The notes under the pieces were generated by a model that ran no database searches, was not told where the DNA came from, and saw only the letters and a program-made list of their open reading frames with translations. A stretch of DNA of 64,000 bases, taken from NCBI GenBank assembly GCA_013339765.2, contig CM023454.1:144249211-144313210 (forward strand), given 5' to 3'. The stretch is from Haemaphysalis longicornis. Its lineage: Eukaryota; Arthropoda; Arachnida; Ixodida; Ixodidae. The translations under genes and the position numbers were made by a program. This document shows positions 22,437-33,674 of the stretch, piece by piece; within the stretch, counting starts at the first letter, position 1; the number at the start of each line of letters is the position of its first letter.

Positions 22437-22664
22437 GAAAGTTGGGCGAGTTGGTGATGCTTGTTGTAACACAGCGCAAACGACGATACAAACGTCTATA
22501 GCAAGAGGACACGCGAAGCGCTGGCTTACGACTGGATTCTATTTTCTTCAACAGCGCCAAATATAAAAGAAATTTAAAAATAACAAAACATGAAAAATAC
22601 AAAAACCACTTGTAAAAAACAGCATGACAAGGCATAGAACTAACCACACAGTTAACCATTATCG
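22437..22664 (+). repeat. PLE-1 left inverted arm
   Basis: It shares with the opposite-strand arm blocks such as GCAAGAGGACACGCGAAGCG (22501-22520), GCATGACAAGGCAT (22622-22635) and CACACAGTTAACC (22645-22657). Similarity stops at 22664 here and at 23088 in the other arm. The GGGCGAGTTGG motif at 22444-22454 is also present next to PLE-2 (55291-55301). Confidence 0.85.
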
Positions 22665-22689
22665 GCACGTGTCTTGAGTACAGCCTATT

Positions 22690-23128
22690 TCCTTCTACGT
22701 GAATGTAATTTACGCTACAGTGACGCAATTCTCACCCAGTCGCTCTATCTCAGTGGCCTCTAAAATTTCCCCAGTAAGCGTATTCACGTCTATGCCGACA
22801 AAGCAGCAAATCTCAAACAGCGGCTCGTTGCCGCATCTGTCGCAGTGAGTGGCGAGATGACCAGCGGTGTATTTTTGACATTATTATGGTTCTCAAGCAG
22901 GCAATCATTGAGGCATCTTCTGGCCTGACCGATATACCTTTTTCTACAATTTAACGGCAGTTCGTACATTAGGCCTTCAACGCAATCAACGAAGGGCAAT
23001 CTGTGCGTTATGTGACACGGGGATTTTTCCCTCCCAGAACCGTGGTTCATGCTGCAGAGAGCCGAACGTTTCTTTGGGGCAGAAAAGCGATAACGGTTAA
23101 CTGTGTGGTTGGTTCGATGCCTTGTCAT
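22690..23128 (-). pseudogene. PLE-1 GIY-YIG endonuclease remnant
   Basis: Minus strand: VDCVEGLMYELPLNCRKRYI then GQARRCLNDCLLENHNNV, with the Y(x)LP...C.K.YIGQ core of the GIY-YIG nuclease fused to RT in Penelope-like elements. A frame change then gives GHLATHCDRCGNEPLFE (the CCHH-like linker typical of these nucleases) and GEILEATEIERLGENCVTVA before a stop at about 22725. No RT domain is upstream. The nuclease would cut DNA during element insertion; here it is truncated and frameshifted. Confidence 0.83.
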
Positions 23129-23166
23129 GCCGGTTTTTTCATGTGTTTTTTCATGTGTTTTTAATG

Positions 23167-23171
23167 TTTTG
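23167..23171. repeat. BEL-B target-site duplication, left copy (TTTTG)
   Basis: TTTTG immediately outside the BEL-B 3' LTR. The same five bases lie at 44669-44673 outside the 5' LTR. Five bp is usual for BEL/Pao integration. Confidence 0.9.
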
Positions 23172-23342
23172 TATAACGTGAAGAGAGAACGACATCAGCG
23201 TCTTATTGCATGAAACCTCAAGGAACACTGCTTTATTCTCTTCTACTCGCTCGCTCCCTGGCGTGTCTCCCCGCGTGCCACCTCCTCTTCTCTTCCCCTG
23301 CTGCCCGGGAGGTGTGCCGGTTCCCACCAGGGAGATTCAACA
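23172..23342 (-). repeat. BEL-B 3' LTR
   Basis: 171 bp on the minus strand, from TGTTGAATC to CACGTTATA. The purine tract GGGGGCGGGAATA (23343-23355, minus) directly precedes it. Matches the 5' LTR at 44493-44668. An AATAAAG polyadenylation-type motif lies in the middle (minus strand). Confidence 0.92.
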
Positions 23343-24760
23343 TATTCCCGCCCCCACGCTGGGTGCATCGGCTTCCAACAGGTGAAGCCGCTGGACGGCA
23401 CGCCGGATCTCCTGGCCACCTGGAAGCCGCAGTCGGAAATACCTGCTTGTTCCGTCTCTACCCGGCAATGCCTCGATTATGCGCCCGATTTTCCACATAA
23501 GAGCGGGCGCATTGTCGTCCCGCACGATGACAACGTCGCCAACTCGGAGCCGGGAGGGAACAGCTGGTAGAGCATGATGCGCAGAGCGAAGAAGCAGCAA
23601 GTACTCTTTTCTCCATCGCTTCCATAGCTGGCTGATCACTTCATCTCGTTGCTTGACTCGTCGTCTGAGGTCGTTGGCCGTGATGCTCTGCATGAGATGA
23701 TCAGTTGTTGACGGCAGGCCTACAAGACGTTTTCCGACGAGGAAATGCGATGGATTCAATGCTTCTAGTACCGCATGGTCGTCATCAATGTGGGTAAGGG
23801 GACGGAAATTGACAGCGGCTTCAACCTGGAATAATACGGTAACTCTTCATAGGTGAGGCAGCTGCGTCCAAGACAGCGTTTGAGTGCGTCTTTGATCGTC
23901 CGGATCACTCGTTCCCAAAAACCTCCCCACCAGGGGGCGCGCTCGGCGATAAATTTCCAGTGTATGCCCTGGGAGCTCGCGTAATTGATGACGTCCTCCG
24001 ATGACAGAAGACGCAGTTGTCTAGCACAGTTATGGAAGGCTCGTGCGTTGTTGGAATATACTGTCCCCGGAATCCCTCGCCGTGCGATGAAGCGCCGGAA
24101 GGCAAGAAGGAAGGCTTGGGCTGTGAGATCTGACGTTAACTCTAGGTGAACCGCCCGGGTGACTGCACATGAAAAGACGGCTATGTACACCCTTGAGTCG
24201 TAAGGCGGCTGCGTGCGGCAATAAAGAGGTCCACAAAAGTCCACTCCTACGATGTCAAAGGGTGTTGTCTCTCTTACTCGGTCTCTTGGTAACGGAGCGA
24301 CAGGAGCTGACTCAGCGCGTAGACGTCTTCGGCGGCACGGTAGACAGTTGTTCAGCACACGCCTCACAGTCCGTCGTCCCTTCAAAATCCAAAATCTTGA
24401 ACGAAGGTCGACAAGGGTAGCCTGAATACCCCCATGAAAAAGGCGCAGATGTGTTGCCTCTACCAAGAGGTCGGTAAACCTGTGGTCAGTGGGCATCAAA
24501 ATCGGGTGCTTCATTTGTTCCGGGCCGTCGAGTTGATGAAGCCGGCCGCCGACTCGAATCAAGCCTTGCTCGTCAAGGTCTGGATGTAATGTAAGGATGG
24601 TGGAATGTGAGGGAAGTGCCCTCCTGGCACGGCAAGCGGCGATTTCGGACAGGAAAGCGGTGCGCTGGACAAGCCGCGGCCAGTACAGCTCAGCTTCATG
24701 TATTTCGGATGCCGTCAAGGGCCCGAAGATAGAAGGCTCATTCGGCGAAGAATTTCGACG
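23343..24760 (-). pseudogene. BEL-B integrase and C-terminal tail
   Basis: The segment 24718-23765 has the zinc-binding part (HLRLFHGGIQATLVDLRSRF, NNCLPCRRRR: HHCC type), catalytic core VGVDFCGPLY (first Asp), VYSNNARAF (the second catalytic Asp of the usual YSDNA block is Asn) and WWGGFWERVIRTIKDAL (Glu). After a frame change at about 23760 the C-terminal part NPSHFLVGKRL, DVVIVRDDNAPALMWKIGRI continues to about 23350; this is the BEL DUF5641-like tail. The Asp-to-Asn change and the frameshift would abolish strand transfer. Confidence 0.9.
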
Positions 24761-26067
24761 AAACCTCCTTATCCACGCAGGGACTCTTAGATCCCTTAGC
24801 AGGCGACTGCAGTTCTCAATGTCAAGTATGGGGGGGGGGCGTTTCCGGTGCTAGTGTAGTAGGACATACTGAGGCCAGTTCCCTGCTGACACTTTGCGGA
24901 ATCGGAGGAGGAGACACACTTTCAGGCCAGCTTTCCTGTGACTTGGCCAACCACGGCGGTCCGTTCCACCACATGCTCTTCTGCGTCAGTCCAGTCGCGG
25001 ACACTCGCGGAGTAGGTCAGCCGGGTTGTCTGCACTAACGGAGTGCCGCCACGAGGATCCTTCTGTTAATTGCTTAAAGGCGCGGTTTCTTACGAACGTC
25101 TCCCAGCGGAAAGCATCGCCTGAAACCCAGTACAGTGCTATCGCTGAATCGGTCTAGAATGACGTCTTGAAACTTCAAAACTCTTGCATCTGGCAAATGT
25201 ATTACCATACTCTTGCCGCTAAAAGGCAGGCTAGAAGCTCCAGTCTTGGTAACGAAACAGTCTTTAAATGTGCAATACGAGACTTACTGAAAAGAAGGTG
25301 TACGGTGAAGTGGTCATTATCGAGTGGACTCCGCCCAAACACGGCTGTTCCATAAGCTAAAGGACTGGCTTCAGCGAAGAAATGAATTTCTATCATGTCA
25401 TGGTTATTTGGCACAAGGGAAATGACGTCTCGTTCTTTACGCAGGGATGACAGAGTGGGAAGTTCAGAAATCCAGTCTTTCCACTCTTTCTCAACGTCCT
25501 TCTGCAGTGGTTCGTCCCAGTCGTAATTAAGACGCCAAAGCCGTTGAAAGAGCAGCCGAGCTCGCACGTGGAACGGCGATAACAGACCGAGTTGGTCGAA
25601 AAGACGCGCAAAAGCGTGCAGTACGGTTCGCTTCGTGAAGGGCTGTGTCGAGATAAATGTGAAGACGTTTTGTGTGGACATGATAATGTCGTCTGTTGAA
25701 CGGTCCCACAACAAGCCGAGTACCTTCGATGGGGCTTTACTTTCAGCGACGTTTTCGGCGGACAGGCCGTCGGTAAGAAACTGTTGTTCCTCATCCGATG
25801 AAGCGCCCATAACCAGGTCGTCAACGTTAAATGATTGCTGCAGGCTGGCGGCAATCGTTGGCTGTGTCTGTTTCCACGCCTCCAAATGGTGCTGAATCGT
25901 TGCTGCGAGCAGAAACGGACTCGATGCCGCTCCAAACGGCACCCTTGTCATGGGCCACTCTACGATTTTTGGAACCGGATTTCTAGGAGTGGGCAGTCCG
26001 TCGATCCACAAAAAACGAAGTGCGTCTCGGTCTTCCCGTCGGATCCAGATCTGTAAGACGGCCTTTC
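24761..26067 (-). pseudogene. BEL-B RT C-terminal half and RNase H
   Basis: Picks up directly after the LINE-A insertion with ADIRKAVLQIWIRREDRDAL (motif A), MTRVPFGAASSPFLLAATIQ (motif B) and FNVDDLVMGASSDE. The catalytic box reads NVDD rather than YMDD/YVDD. It then has LGLLWDRSTDDIIMS, the connection FDQLGLLSPFHVRARLLFQR, and the RNase H start EIHFFAEASPLAYGTAVF and SLPRLELLACLLAARVW. Below 25200 the RNase H end is shifted (NPADLLRE-like text near 25000-25030). Frames differ between the parts. Confidence 0.88.
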
Positions 26068-26079
26068 GAATGTCAGCTG
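26068..26079. repeat. LINE-A target-site duplication, left copy
   Basis: GAATGTCAGCTG at 26068-26079 is repeated exactly at 41902-41913. The sequence belongs to the BEL-B RT (codons of the LTAD/SADI motif). Confidence 0.95.
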
Positions 26080-26101
26080 ATAATTACGAATATTCCTTCC
26101 A

Positions 26102-27573
26102 GTGCCTTTGATCCACGCTGCAACGCCTCTGGCCCCTCCACGGATTGTTGGCAAGCAACAGGATGACCCCTCGGGGACGTCCTCTGCGTCGGATCCCGCT
26201 CACCGGCTGCTAGGCCTAGCGCCTCAGTCGCAGTCCAATTGGTGGGTACGGCACCGCTCAGCTATGTCACACATGTCAGCGCAACTGGCGGCGACCCTCG
26301 CTGCTAGATGCGTCTACGCACTCGACACTATAGGATTTTCCACCAATGGAGGTAACGCCACCGTTCCCGCTACCTCCGGTTGAGCCCTCCAGTATATGGA
26401 AGCGTCCATGTGACCAGGGGGCACCGCAAGTCACTACTGGCGACTCAACTTCACCTGCGGCCAAGCGAGCGTGTTCCTCGGACACAGACCAGCCACTTCA
26501 GCGGTCGGAGGAGCGCAGTGCACCACCAGCAGCCGCTCCACCCCGTGCAGCGACCGCCGCTCCACAGAGCTTTACAGCGGCAGCCAGCTCCTCTACGTAC
26601 AAGGTCGCCATCAAACCTCGAGAGCGCTTTAACATCCTGTCTCTTCCAACGAAGTTACTACAATAGACTCGACAGCTGCCTAGAAACCTCTGGCTTTACT
26701 GGCTACGCCTACCATAGTCGCACCAACACTACATCGGTGTGGGTGCCTTCTCTAGAGGCTGTCCAGCGGCTATGCTCCCTGCACCGTATTCTTCTCGCGG
26801 CTGAAAAGCAGCTTCCTGTACAAGTGTACTTGCTGTCGGGAAGTCACATCCGGTGATGTGTCGTTTCTGGGGTAGACCCGGGTAAGGATTTCGAAGTCCT
26901 CCGTACCAGCCTCCGGTGTGCCACTCACCAGGTGCTTCTTGCCCGCTACATGGGCTCTGGCCGCACGTGCCTCGTTACCCTGCGTGGTCCGCTCGAGCCA
27001 CCGGAACGACTTTTGTACTATGGCTGCGTACTTCGGCCCCGCCTGTTCAAGGCCGGAGTGGTGCACTGTTACCGATGATTTCGTCAGGGGCACATGAGCA
27101 CTTCGTGCCCCTCCGCGGCGTCAGAGCCACCGGCTACCTCTGAATCGGAACCACCAGCTACCCCGTCGGCCGCACCGCCAAAGGTCACGTTTCGATGCGG
27201 TCTGTGTCGTAGCGATGACCATGACATTACGGACAAGAAATGTCCTACGAAATGCAAAGCTGCGCTTGCTAAACGACGAGCGTGGCGACGCCGGTCTGAG
27301 CCCAAGGGAATCCACACATCCAACCGCTTCGAGTGTTTGGCGGATGATAACGAAGACGCTATGGAGGAAGTAACTGTGGAGCCTGCTGATTACACACAGC
27401 CCTCGTACCGTGATGTGCTCCGTCGCTCCAGCCGCCGACAGAATAAGCACAAGAAAACTGGGAAGGCATCTCCAGTTACAGACGAGATAGTGGAGGTGGA
27501 CCAACAGTTGGCTGTGCTGCAAGCCGAGGTCACCAAGCTCAGCCAGCGCCGTGCTCGGCTAATTCGTCGGTGA
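26102..27573 (+). pseudogene. LINE-A ORF1 (gag-like, zinc knuckles)
   Basis: N-terminal Pro/Ser/Ala-rich region (26346-26620) then YKVAIKPRERFNILSLPTKL at about 26600-26660. A stop and frame change near 26663 leads to LDSCLETSGFTGYAYHSRTN in the next frame. Further shifts lead to a knuckle near 27065-27110 that reads C-Y-R-stop-F-R-Q-G-H-M-S-T-S-C: the second Cys codon has become TGA. A second Cys/His block, FRCGLCRSDDHDITDKKC (about 27190-27245), is intact. Basic and acidic C-terminal tail to 27573 (coiled-coil-like VDQQLAVLQAEVTKLSQRRA). RNA-binding role is inferred from family. Confidence 0.82.
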
Positions 27574-27757
27574 CAACGTCAGCAGGCAGACCAACCAAGC
27601 CATTCCAGTCAGCCCCGTCTCTCACCACCGAGCCTGCACCAGCAAAAGCCAGTCCCTTCCATCCTCCCCCACCAAGAGCTCCTACAGTTTGTGGTGCAGC
27701 AGCTATAGAACTTTGTGTTTGTGTTAGCAGCCCAACTTCGCTAGACCCACTTTTACT

Positions 27758-29080
27758 ATGCCTGACCCACAATATGTTGTACAGTGGAACTGCCGGGGGC
27801 TCAACACAAAGGTTGGTGAGCTTCGTGAACGTCTTCGCCGAGGCAAACTTCGAGCTTGGGCGTTCATGCTCGAAGAGACGAACGGTTTACCTCGCCTCCC
27901 AATTTTAGAGCCTATGCTACGCCTTCCATACCTGATGGGCGTTGTGGCTCCTCCACGTCCTCACCAGGTAAAGCCGCAATTTATGTGCACATGGCGTATC
28001 CACAAACTTCGATTCCACTAGAAGCATGGTGCAAGAACTGGTTGCGGTAAAGGTGCAACTGCCCAGGTGTGCAATAATTCTTGTATCGTGTTTTGTGCGG
28101 CCTCACAGCGGACGTGCACCGCGGCTACAATTGGGCTGGCTAACATCTCTGCGCCGTTCGAACGCTGGCTGTCCAATACTTGTAATTGGCGACTGCAATG
28201 CGCCCCATTGCAATTGAGGATACCCTACCTCAACTGAACGTGGATGCATGTTACTTGAGCATTTCAACGATGCTCAATTCGCACTACTAAATGATATAGC
28301 AAGCCCTACGCGTCGATGCACTCATCCCCGGATGCCGCCCTACTCACCCGACTTAACCTGGTGGCTTGGGAGTGCAGTGGTATCTTGGCAGCGAGAGGCT
28401 GACTGCTAGGGTAGTGATCATCCCCCTATCATGTTTGGGATTGCCCCGAACTCGACGCGTCGACTTCGCCGCAGCTGCACTCTAGTAAACGGGGATGAGT
28501 TGCGGTGCAAAATCAATGCAACCATGGCGGCCCCCAGCATAGACCCCACCACTGTGATTTAAGAAGCTCTGAGCAGTGCCAGTCAGAGGACGTGTGTAGA
28601 GGAGTCCCGGCCAAAGCCTGACCTCCGACTTTTGCAGCTGTGGGCCAGCGCAAACAGGCTGAAGTTGCTGCCCTCGCGAGATCCCTCGTGTGCGCCGACT
28701 CGAATGCGTTTGCAACGCTTGACCGCTGCGGCCAGACAACATGAGAAGCGTCTTTCACGGCAACGATGGCTTAGCTGGTGCGAGTCACTCGGCCCTTCGT
28801 CCACCACATCGTCTATTTGGCGCACTTTTCGGGCAATGAATCAGGCGGCCGCACTCCGGATGCAGCAGCCTGTGCGTGCCTGGCATCAGGCAAGAACCCG
28901 GACCAATTTGCCTTCGATGTGGTTCGCGCCTTGTACCCTGCATTTGACATCCTCCCGGCTAGCAACCCGTGCCCGTTTCCTCTATCGCGCCACGTCGGTT
29001 CCTCTCCGTCTGATGATGCAGTCAGTGGAATACAATCAGCTTGCACTATGGCAGAGTTTCGGGCTGCGATAGACTAGGCG
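27758..29080 (+). pseudogene. LINE-A ORF2: endonuclease and linker
   Basis: ATG at 27758 opens PDPQYVVQWNCRGLNTKVGE (EN start, WNCRG block) and RAWAFMLEETNGLP, where the catalytic Glu is in LEET. The rest is in several frames: VVAPPRPHQVK (loop), CPILVIGDCNAPHC (about 28168-28215; GD.NAPH block) and HPPMPP-like remnants. The linker 28600-29070 is Arg-rich (EKRLSRQRWLSWCESLG, SSIWRTFRAMNQ). Typical I-superfamily EN with at least five frame breaks. Confidence 0.82.
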
Positions 29081-30120
29081 AAACTTCGGTCATCTCCCGG
29101 CCCAGACGGCGTTGCGTACGAGGTTTATAAAAACCTCGACGATCCGGCGCTGAGCCGTCTTCTCGACTCCATCAATGAGGCGTGGCTCTCGGGCCAAATA
29201 CCAGAATCATGGCTCCGGGCAGACATCGTCGCTATACCGAAGCCAGGCAAACCACCCGATCATCTCCCCAATTTGCGCCCAATCGCATTAATGTGCACCT
29301 TGTGGAAACTGTTGGAGCGAATGCTGGCTACGCGACTTCAGTGGTAGATGGACACTTACCAGTGGTACCACCCGGCACATATTGGGTTCAGGCCTCGTCT
29401 GGGGACAGAAGATGGACTTGAGCACTTATCATCAATAATGCTTCTTGGCGGCCGATCTAACAAAGTGCGGACGTTGCTAGCCATGGACATTCACAAGGCA
29501 TATGACAACGTCAGCCACAGCGCTATCCTGTTAGTTCTCCAAAGCCTGCTTGTCCCGGAAAAGGTCCGCTCTTTCATCCGTACCTTCTTGACTAAAAGAT
29601 CATTTTCCGTACGGATTGGTGGAACTAGTTATGGCCATTTTACGGCCGTCCGTGGAGTGCCTCAGGGGTTCAGTGATATCACCCTTCCTCTTAATGCAGT
29701 TATGCTGCCGCTTGCCTGGCATCTTGGCTCCATATCAGACCTACACCTTCTGGTGTACGCGGACGATATTACAATATTGACTGTCCACCAGACCTGTCTC
29801 GGCAAGCCGCCAGCCTGCAACAAGCTTTACCGGACACACAGAAATGGTGTGAATACGCTGGTCTCTCGCTTTCAGCTGAAAAGACAGTCATTCTGTCCGT
29901 GGCCAATGCGTGGGGCCGTCGTAGACTGGAGATGTCACCGATCTCGCTACAACTCTCCGGCCAGCCTGTGCGCACTTGCCACCTCTCTTCGTGTGCTGGG
30001 ACTGGAGATTTCATCATCAGGGTCAGCTGCCTTGTGGCTTAGATCTGCTCGCTAACAAGCAGGTCAAATGCCTACACCTTATACGACGCATTTTCACAAA
30101 AGTCTGGAGGCTCCTGCTTC
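29081..30120 (+). pseudogene. LINE-A ORF2: reverse transcriptase
   Basis: 29090-29340 has SPGPDGVAYEVYKNLDDPAL, SWLRADIVAIPKPGKPPDHL and PNLRPIALMCTLWKLLERML (RT motifs 0-2), then a stop. 29348-30055 continues HIGFRPRLGTEDGLEHL, LLAMDIHKAYDNVSHSAILL (motif A), VRGVPQGFSDITLPLNAVML (motif B; QGSVISP has become QGFSDIT through a short shift) and LHLLVYADDITIL (YADD catalytic box, 29750-29780). The thumb is shifted after 29790. Confidence 0.87.
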
Positions 30121-30841
30121 AAAATGGCCCGACTCTTGGTGCGGTCAATACTTCAGCCGCGACTTGTCTACCAGGATCAATTCCAGCATATGACCCAAGC
30201 GGAGTGGGCCCGACTTGAAGCAATTAATAGAGCTGCAATGCGGACGATCACCTGCCTTCCTCAAATAACGCCTATACCAGTCTCTTCAGGCCGAAGCTCA
30301 ACTTAACACCCTGGATGAGCTTGTTCATCAACGCTGCTCCGCACGCCAGAACAAACTAAATTTTGTTCCGGAGGCAGCGGCGTTGGCGATCTACATGGGC
30401 CGTTCTCTACCCGCCTTACCAGCCCACCCTGTAGCTAGGCCGCCCTGGCTGTACCATCAAGTGACCGACAACCGGCCTCTCATTCGACTCCACAGTCTGT
30501 CGATGGGAAACGCAGTCGAGCAATCCGCGGGCGTGCCATTACTAGCGACTGCGAACCTGCCCCAGGTTGTAGAGGCATTTGTGGATGCTGGGGCCCAAGA
30601 CAGCGTTTTAACTACAGTGATCGTATGCCCCTCTCATCCAGAAGCAAACCAAAACTGTGCTTATGAAACACTCCGCACCTGGCCTTCTATGCTGGCGGAG
30701 CTTACAGCCATCCGGACGGACCTGCAAGCTCTCCTACCGGCACTTCGTGAAGCTCCTGGAAGTTTTACGGCACAAATTTACACGGACTCAACGGCGGCCA
30801 TACGGGATTTGCGACGTGTAGCCTCCAACTCCTCTGTCTTG
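30121..30841 (+). pseudogene. LINE-A ORF2: RT thumb and RNase H, N-terminal part
   Basis: 30124-30300 holds the thumb block (LVYQDQFQHMTQAEWARLEA, AMRTITCLPQITPIPV). 30383-30838 holds AIYMGRSLPALPAHPV and the RNase H body: VIVCPSHPEANQNCAYETL, WPSMLAELTAI (Glu region), QIYTDSTAAIRDLRRVASNS (TDS Asp). Coding stops at about 30841, where the CR1 3' end begins; it resumes at about 41153 with LLDAAAAKCQ. Confidence 0.85.
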
Positions 30842-31388
30842 TTTGTTTGTTTGTTTATTTAGGCAGAGTACAAGTACACCGTGCAAAAAACAGAATATTT
30901 TCCAATCTTCTGCCAAGGCGAGCGGGGCAAAAGGCGTTTGAGCCCATTTGATCGAGCCCGATTGATCGAGCCCGATTGGGCCGCCTGACGAGCGCCCGTC
31001 CATGTTGTAGCGCAATGACAGCAGCACTAGCAACGGACATTTAACCGCTAGTCAATGAAATTATGAACACGCAACAAACCTAATGACAACATAGGCAAAC
31101 TATATCAACGCAATTGTTGGTTATATAAAAACAATGACAAATCACAAAAAACGTATAATGATAACAGATCCATGCTACGCAAAAAGACCTTGACTCTAGT
31201 GGCACTTGTTTACAATTTCCACACAAAACAACAACAAAAAAAAGATGTACAGAACTGCAGAACCGAAATAACTATCACATCAGTTTAATCAGGAGTTTTT
31301 TTGCTTAAGGCATTGCATAAACAATGAAATTAGGATACTAAATTTTGTTGTACATGACTGATGTAAACAATTTAACAAAGCAGTCGTG
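30842..31388 (-). other. CR1 3' UTR and tail
   Basis: Non-coding on the minus strand, ending in repeated TTTG units (30842-30856 plus strand). Continues the CR1 past the BEL-A insertion. Contains no ORF with a motif. Confidence 0.75.
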
Positions 31389-31393
31389 TGAGG
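31389..31393. repeat. BEL-A target-site duplication, left copy (TGAGG)
   Basis: TGAGG at 31389-31393 directly before the 5' LTR and again at 37184-37188 directly after the 3' LTR. Confidence 0.95.
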
Positions 31394-31592
31394 TGTTGTG
31401 ACTTCCTCGCTCCTAGCAGAAGACACTTATCATCATCATTTCATGTTGCTTTTCACGAGCTGCCGCATGCTCTCGTGGCTGCGTCGGCTCGCTCCACTTC
31501 TTCTAGTTCCATTAAAAAACCTCATCGGATCGCGACGTGTCGCTCCCCTTCCTGAGAATCGCGCCGCAGCTGGCGAACCCAGAGGTCCAACA
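31394..31592 (+). repeat. BEL-A 5' LTR
   Basis: Begins TGTTGTGAC and ends GTCCAACA, so its tips form the short inverted repeat TGTTG/CAACA. A polyadenylation-like ATTAAAAAA lies at about 31511-31519. It lacks one TTC unit present in the 3' LTR. Confidence 0.95.
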
Positions 31593-31594
31593 CA

Positions 31595-31611
31595 TGGTGC
31601 CGAGAACCCGG
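31595..31611 (+). other. BEL-A primer-binding site
   Basis: TGGTGCCGAGAACCCGG two bases after the 5' LTR. The TGG start fits pairing with a tRNA CCA end. The tRNA identity was not determined. BEL-B has a related GTGCCGAGAAC string in the same place. Confidence 0.75.
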
Positions 31612-31639
31612 ACTTCTAGACGACGCCAAGCCCATCGAC

Positions 31640-33105
31640 GCACGGAAGTCGCGAAAGCCCAGAAAAAGACGCGGCGCCTGCGATCTTGGCGAGTTCCCAG
31701 CTGCGTGCGACCGAATGGAACGACAGCTTCGACGACGCCGCAGCCTACGGGCGCAACTTGATGGCCTTCTAACAGAAGCGGAAGGCCACATAAGTGGAAA
31801 CAGAGAGGACGACGGCAGGAGCGGTGAGTGTACTGCTCGAACGAATTAATGCATTCTGGCAGATAGAGAAGTTGGACGAGGCGATCTTTGAAGAGACACC
31901 GGAGGACCTAGTAGACAGCGAGACGACAGACGCGGGACAATACCGCGACAAGGTTGTAAAGCGCTACCGCGAACCTTCGTCTCAAGCTGCAAGAGTCCCG
32001 GTCTTCAACACCACGTCCCGAACGACCGTCCACCCATCACCGCCTGGCAATGCAAGCTTCCTCAGCTAGAGCTCCTCAAATTTGACGGGAACCGCAGGTA
32101 TGGCAGCGATTCTGGACACAGTTTTCGGCAGCCGTCCACAACAACGACGAGCTCAGCACGGCTGACAGTTTTAACTACTTGAGCAGGCCTCGTGACCGGA
32201 GCAGCTGCATCAGCCATAGCCGGATTGCAAGCTAACCGATGGCTGTTACAAGGACGCCATCGAGATCCTGAACAGCGCTTCGGAGATGACCGCATCATCG
32301 TGCAAGATCATCTGCGAGGGCCTCCTGGACTTGAGCCGGTGTCATCGTCATCCGACGTCCGACAACTGAGGCAACTTTACGATCGGTCCAGGTGCCACAT
32401 TCGCAGCCTCAAGGCACTTGCACGAGCTCCACGACATACTGCCACCATGCTTCGGGAAATCCTGCTAAGGGTTCTACCGACAGACATGGTCTGCGGTTCC
32501 ATGAGGGGCTAAAGACGTCACGTTCCACAGTTGATGCTTCGTTAAACGAACTCGGCGACTCGACCGGTCAAACGGGCCAGCCCGACCAGGAGCTTCAATT
32601 GCTCTTGGAATCCTTCCAACATCAGCTCATGTGTCGGGAAGCTGTTGCTGAAAACACCGCACAGAAAATTCATCGCACCCCAGAAGATGGACGTAAAGCC
32701 AACCATTCCGCGTGACCTCTCTACAACCTCTGCGCTGCAAGGCTCAGCGACCGACCCGCAGCGGTGCTTTTTTTGCCACTCTGGAAAGCACTCTGCCGAT
32801 GCCTGCGATTCCAAGGAACTGAGCCTATCACGCAAAAAGCAGATGCTCGCCAAAGCCGGAAGATGTTTCCGTTGCATCAATAGAGGGCCACATGGCTAAA
32901 CAGTGCAGAAGCCAGCCTAAATGTGGCAAGTGCTCGATGAGGCATGTAACGTCCGTGTGTGCCTCAGACAGCACTAAGAACGACGATGGCAACATTACTT
33001 CGACACCTGTCAACTTGGTCTCAAAGCAAGCGGGCTCAGTCGTGCTGCTGCAGACTCTCACAGCGAAAATAGCAGGCACGACAACATCCGGGCGCTGCAC
33101 GAGTT
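31640..33105 (+). pseudogene. BEL-A gag with zinc knuckles
   Basis: Visible in alternating frames: a basic N-terminus (about 31700-31800), coiled region with GNREDDGRSG, the gag core text PQLELLKFDGNR (about 32060-32095), GAAASAIAGLQAN (about 32195-32235), QRFGDDRIIVQDHLRG, and ELQLLLESFQHQLMCREAVA. The C-terminus has CFFCHSGKHSADAC (32768-32809), GRCFRCINRG and, after a shift, MAKQC, CGKCSMRHVTSVC, the paired BEL knuckles. At least six frame changes. The many single-base shifts contrast with the intact pol. Confidence 0.85.
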
Positions 33106-33674
33106 CTCTTCGATGGAGGAAGTCAGCGAAGCTTTATTACTGCGAATGCTTGCTCAGAGAATGGGGTTGCGAACCGGCTTTGAAGAGGAGAGCTTACCGT
33201 TGGCGTGTTTGGAGGTCAACACACACGGAAAACGATGAAGAAGGTGCGAGTTATCCTTTTCGCTGCAGACAACAAACGTCCAGTCAGCATCGAAGCCCTG
33301 GAAGTGGACACGATTGCAGCGAAAGCATCCCTGTACCAGAAGAAGAGTTCTAAGGGAGATGAATAATATGCACATCGATACGAAGGCTCTTTCGGTACAA
33401 GGAGTGGAGGATAAACAGATTGCGGTCCTCATTGGGTCAGATTATTATTGGGAGATAGTGACCGGTGCAGTGAGGCCTGTGCATGGAAAGTTGAAGGCCG
33501 TAGAGACCACACTAGGATGGACTGTTCAAGGTCCACTGCCTGCTGCAGCCGACATCATTCAGTGTGCCAACGTTGTTGTTCTTCGAACATCTGTGAAGAT
33601 CAAGAGATCTCAAAACTTTTGACTCGGTTCAGGGACCTTGAAGCATCGGAATCAAGGCCGAAGAAGAACGAGCG
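33106..33674 (+). pseudogene. BEL-A protease and RT-proximal spacer
   Basis: The protease region (33090-33350) has the DxGSQRSFI-type text only in shifted frames near 33105-33135, so the active site is damaged. From 33360 the frame MNNMHIDTKALSVQGVEDKQ, AVLIGSDYYWEIVTGAV and ETTLGWTVQGPLP is the conserved BEL spacer between protease and RT. It ends at a stop near 33622. Confidence 0.78.
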
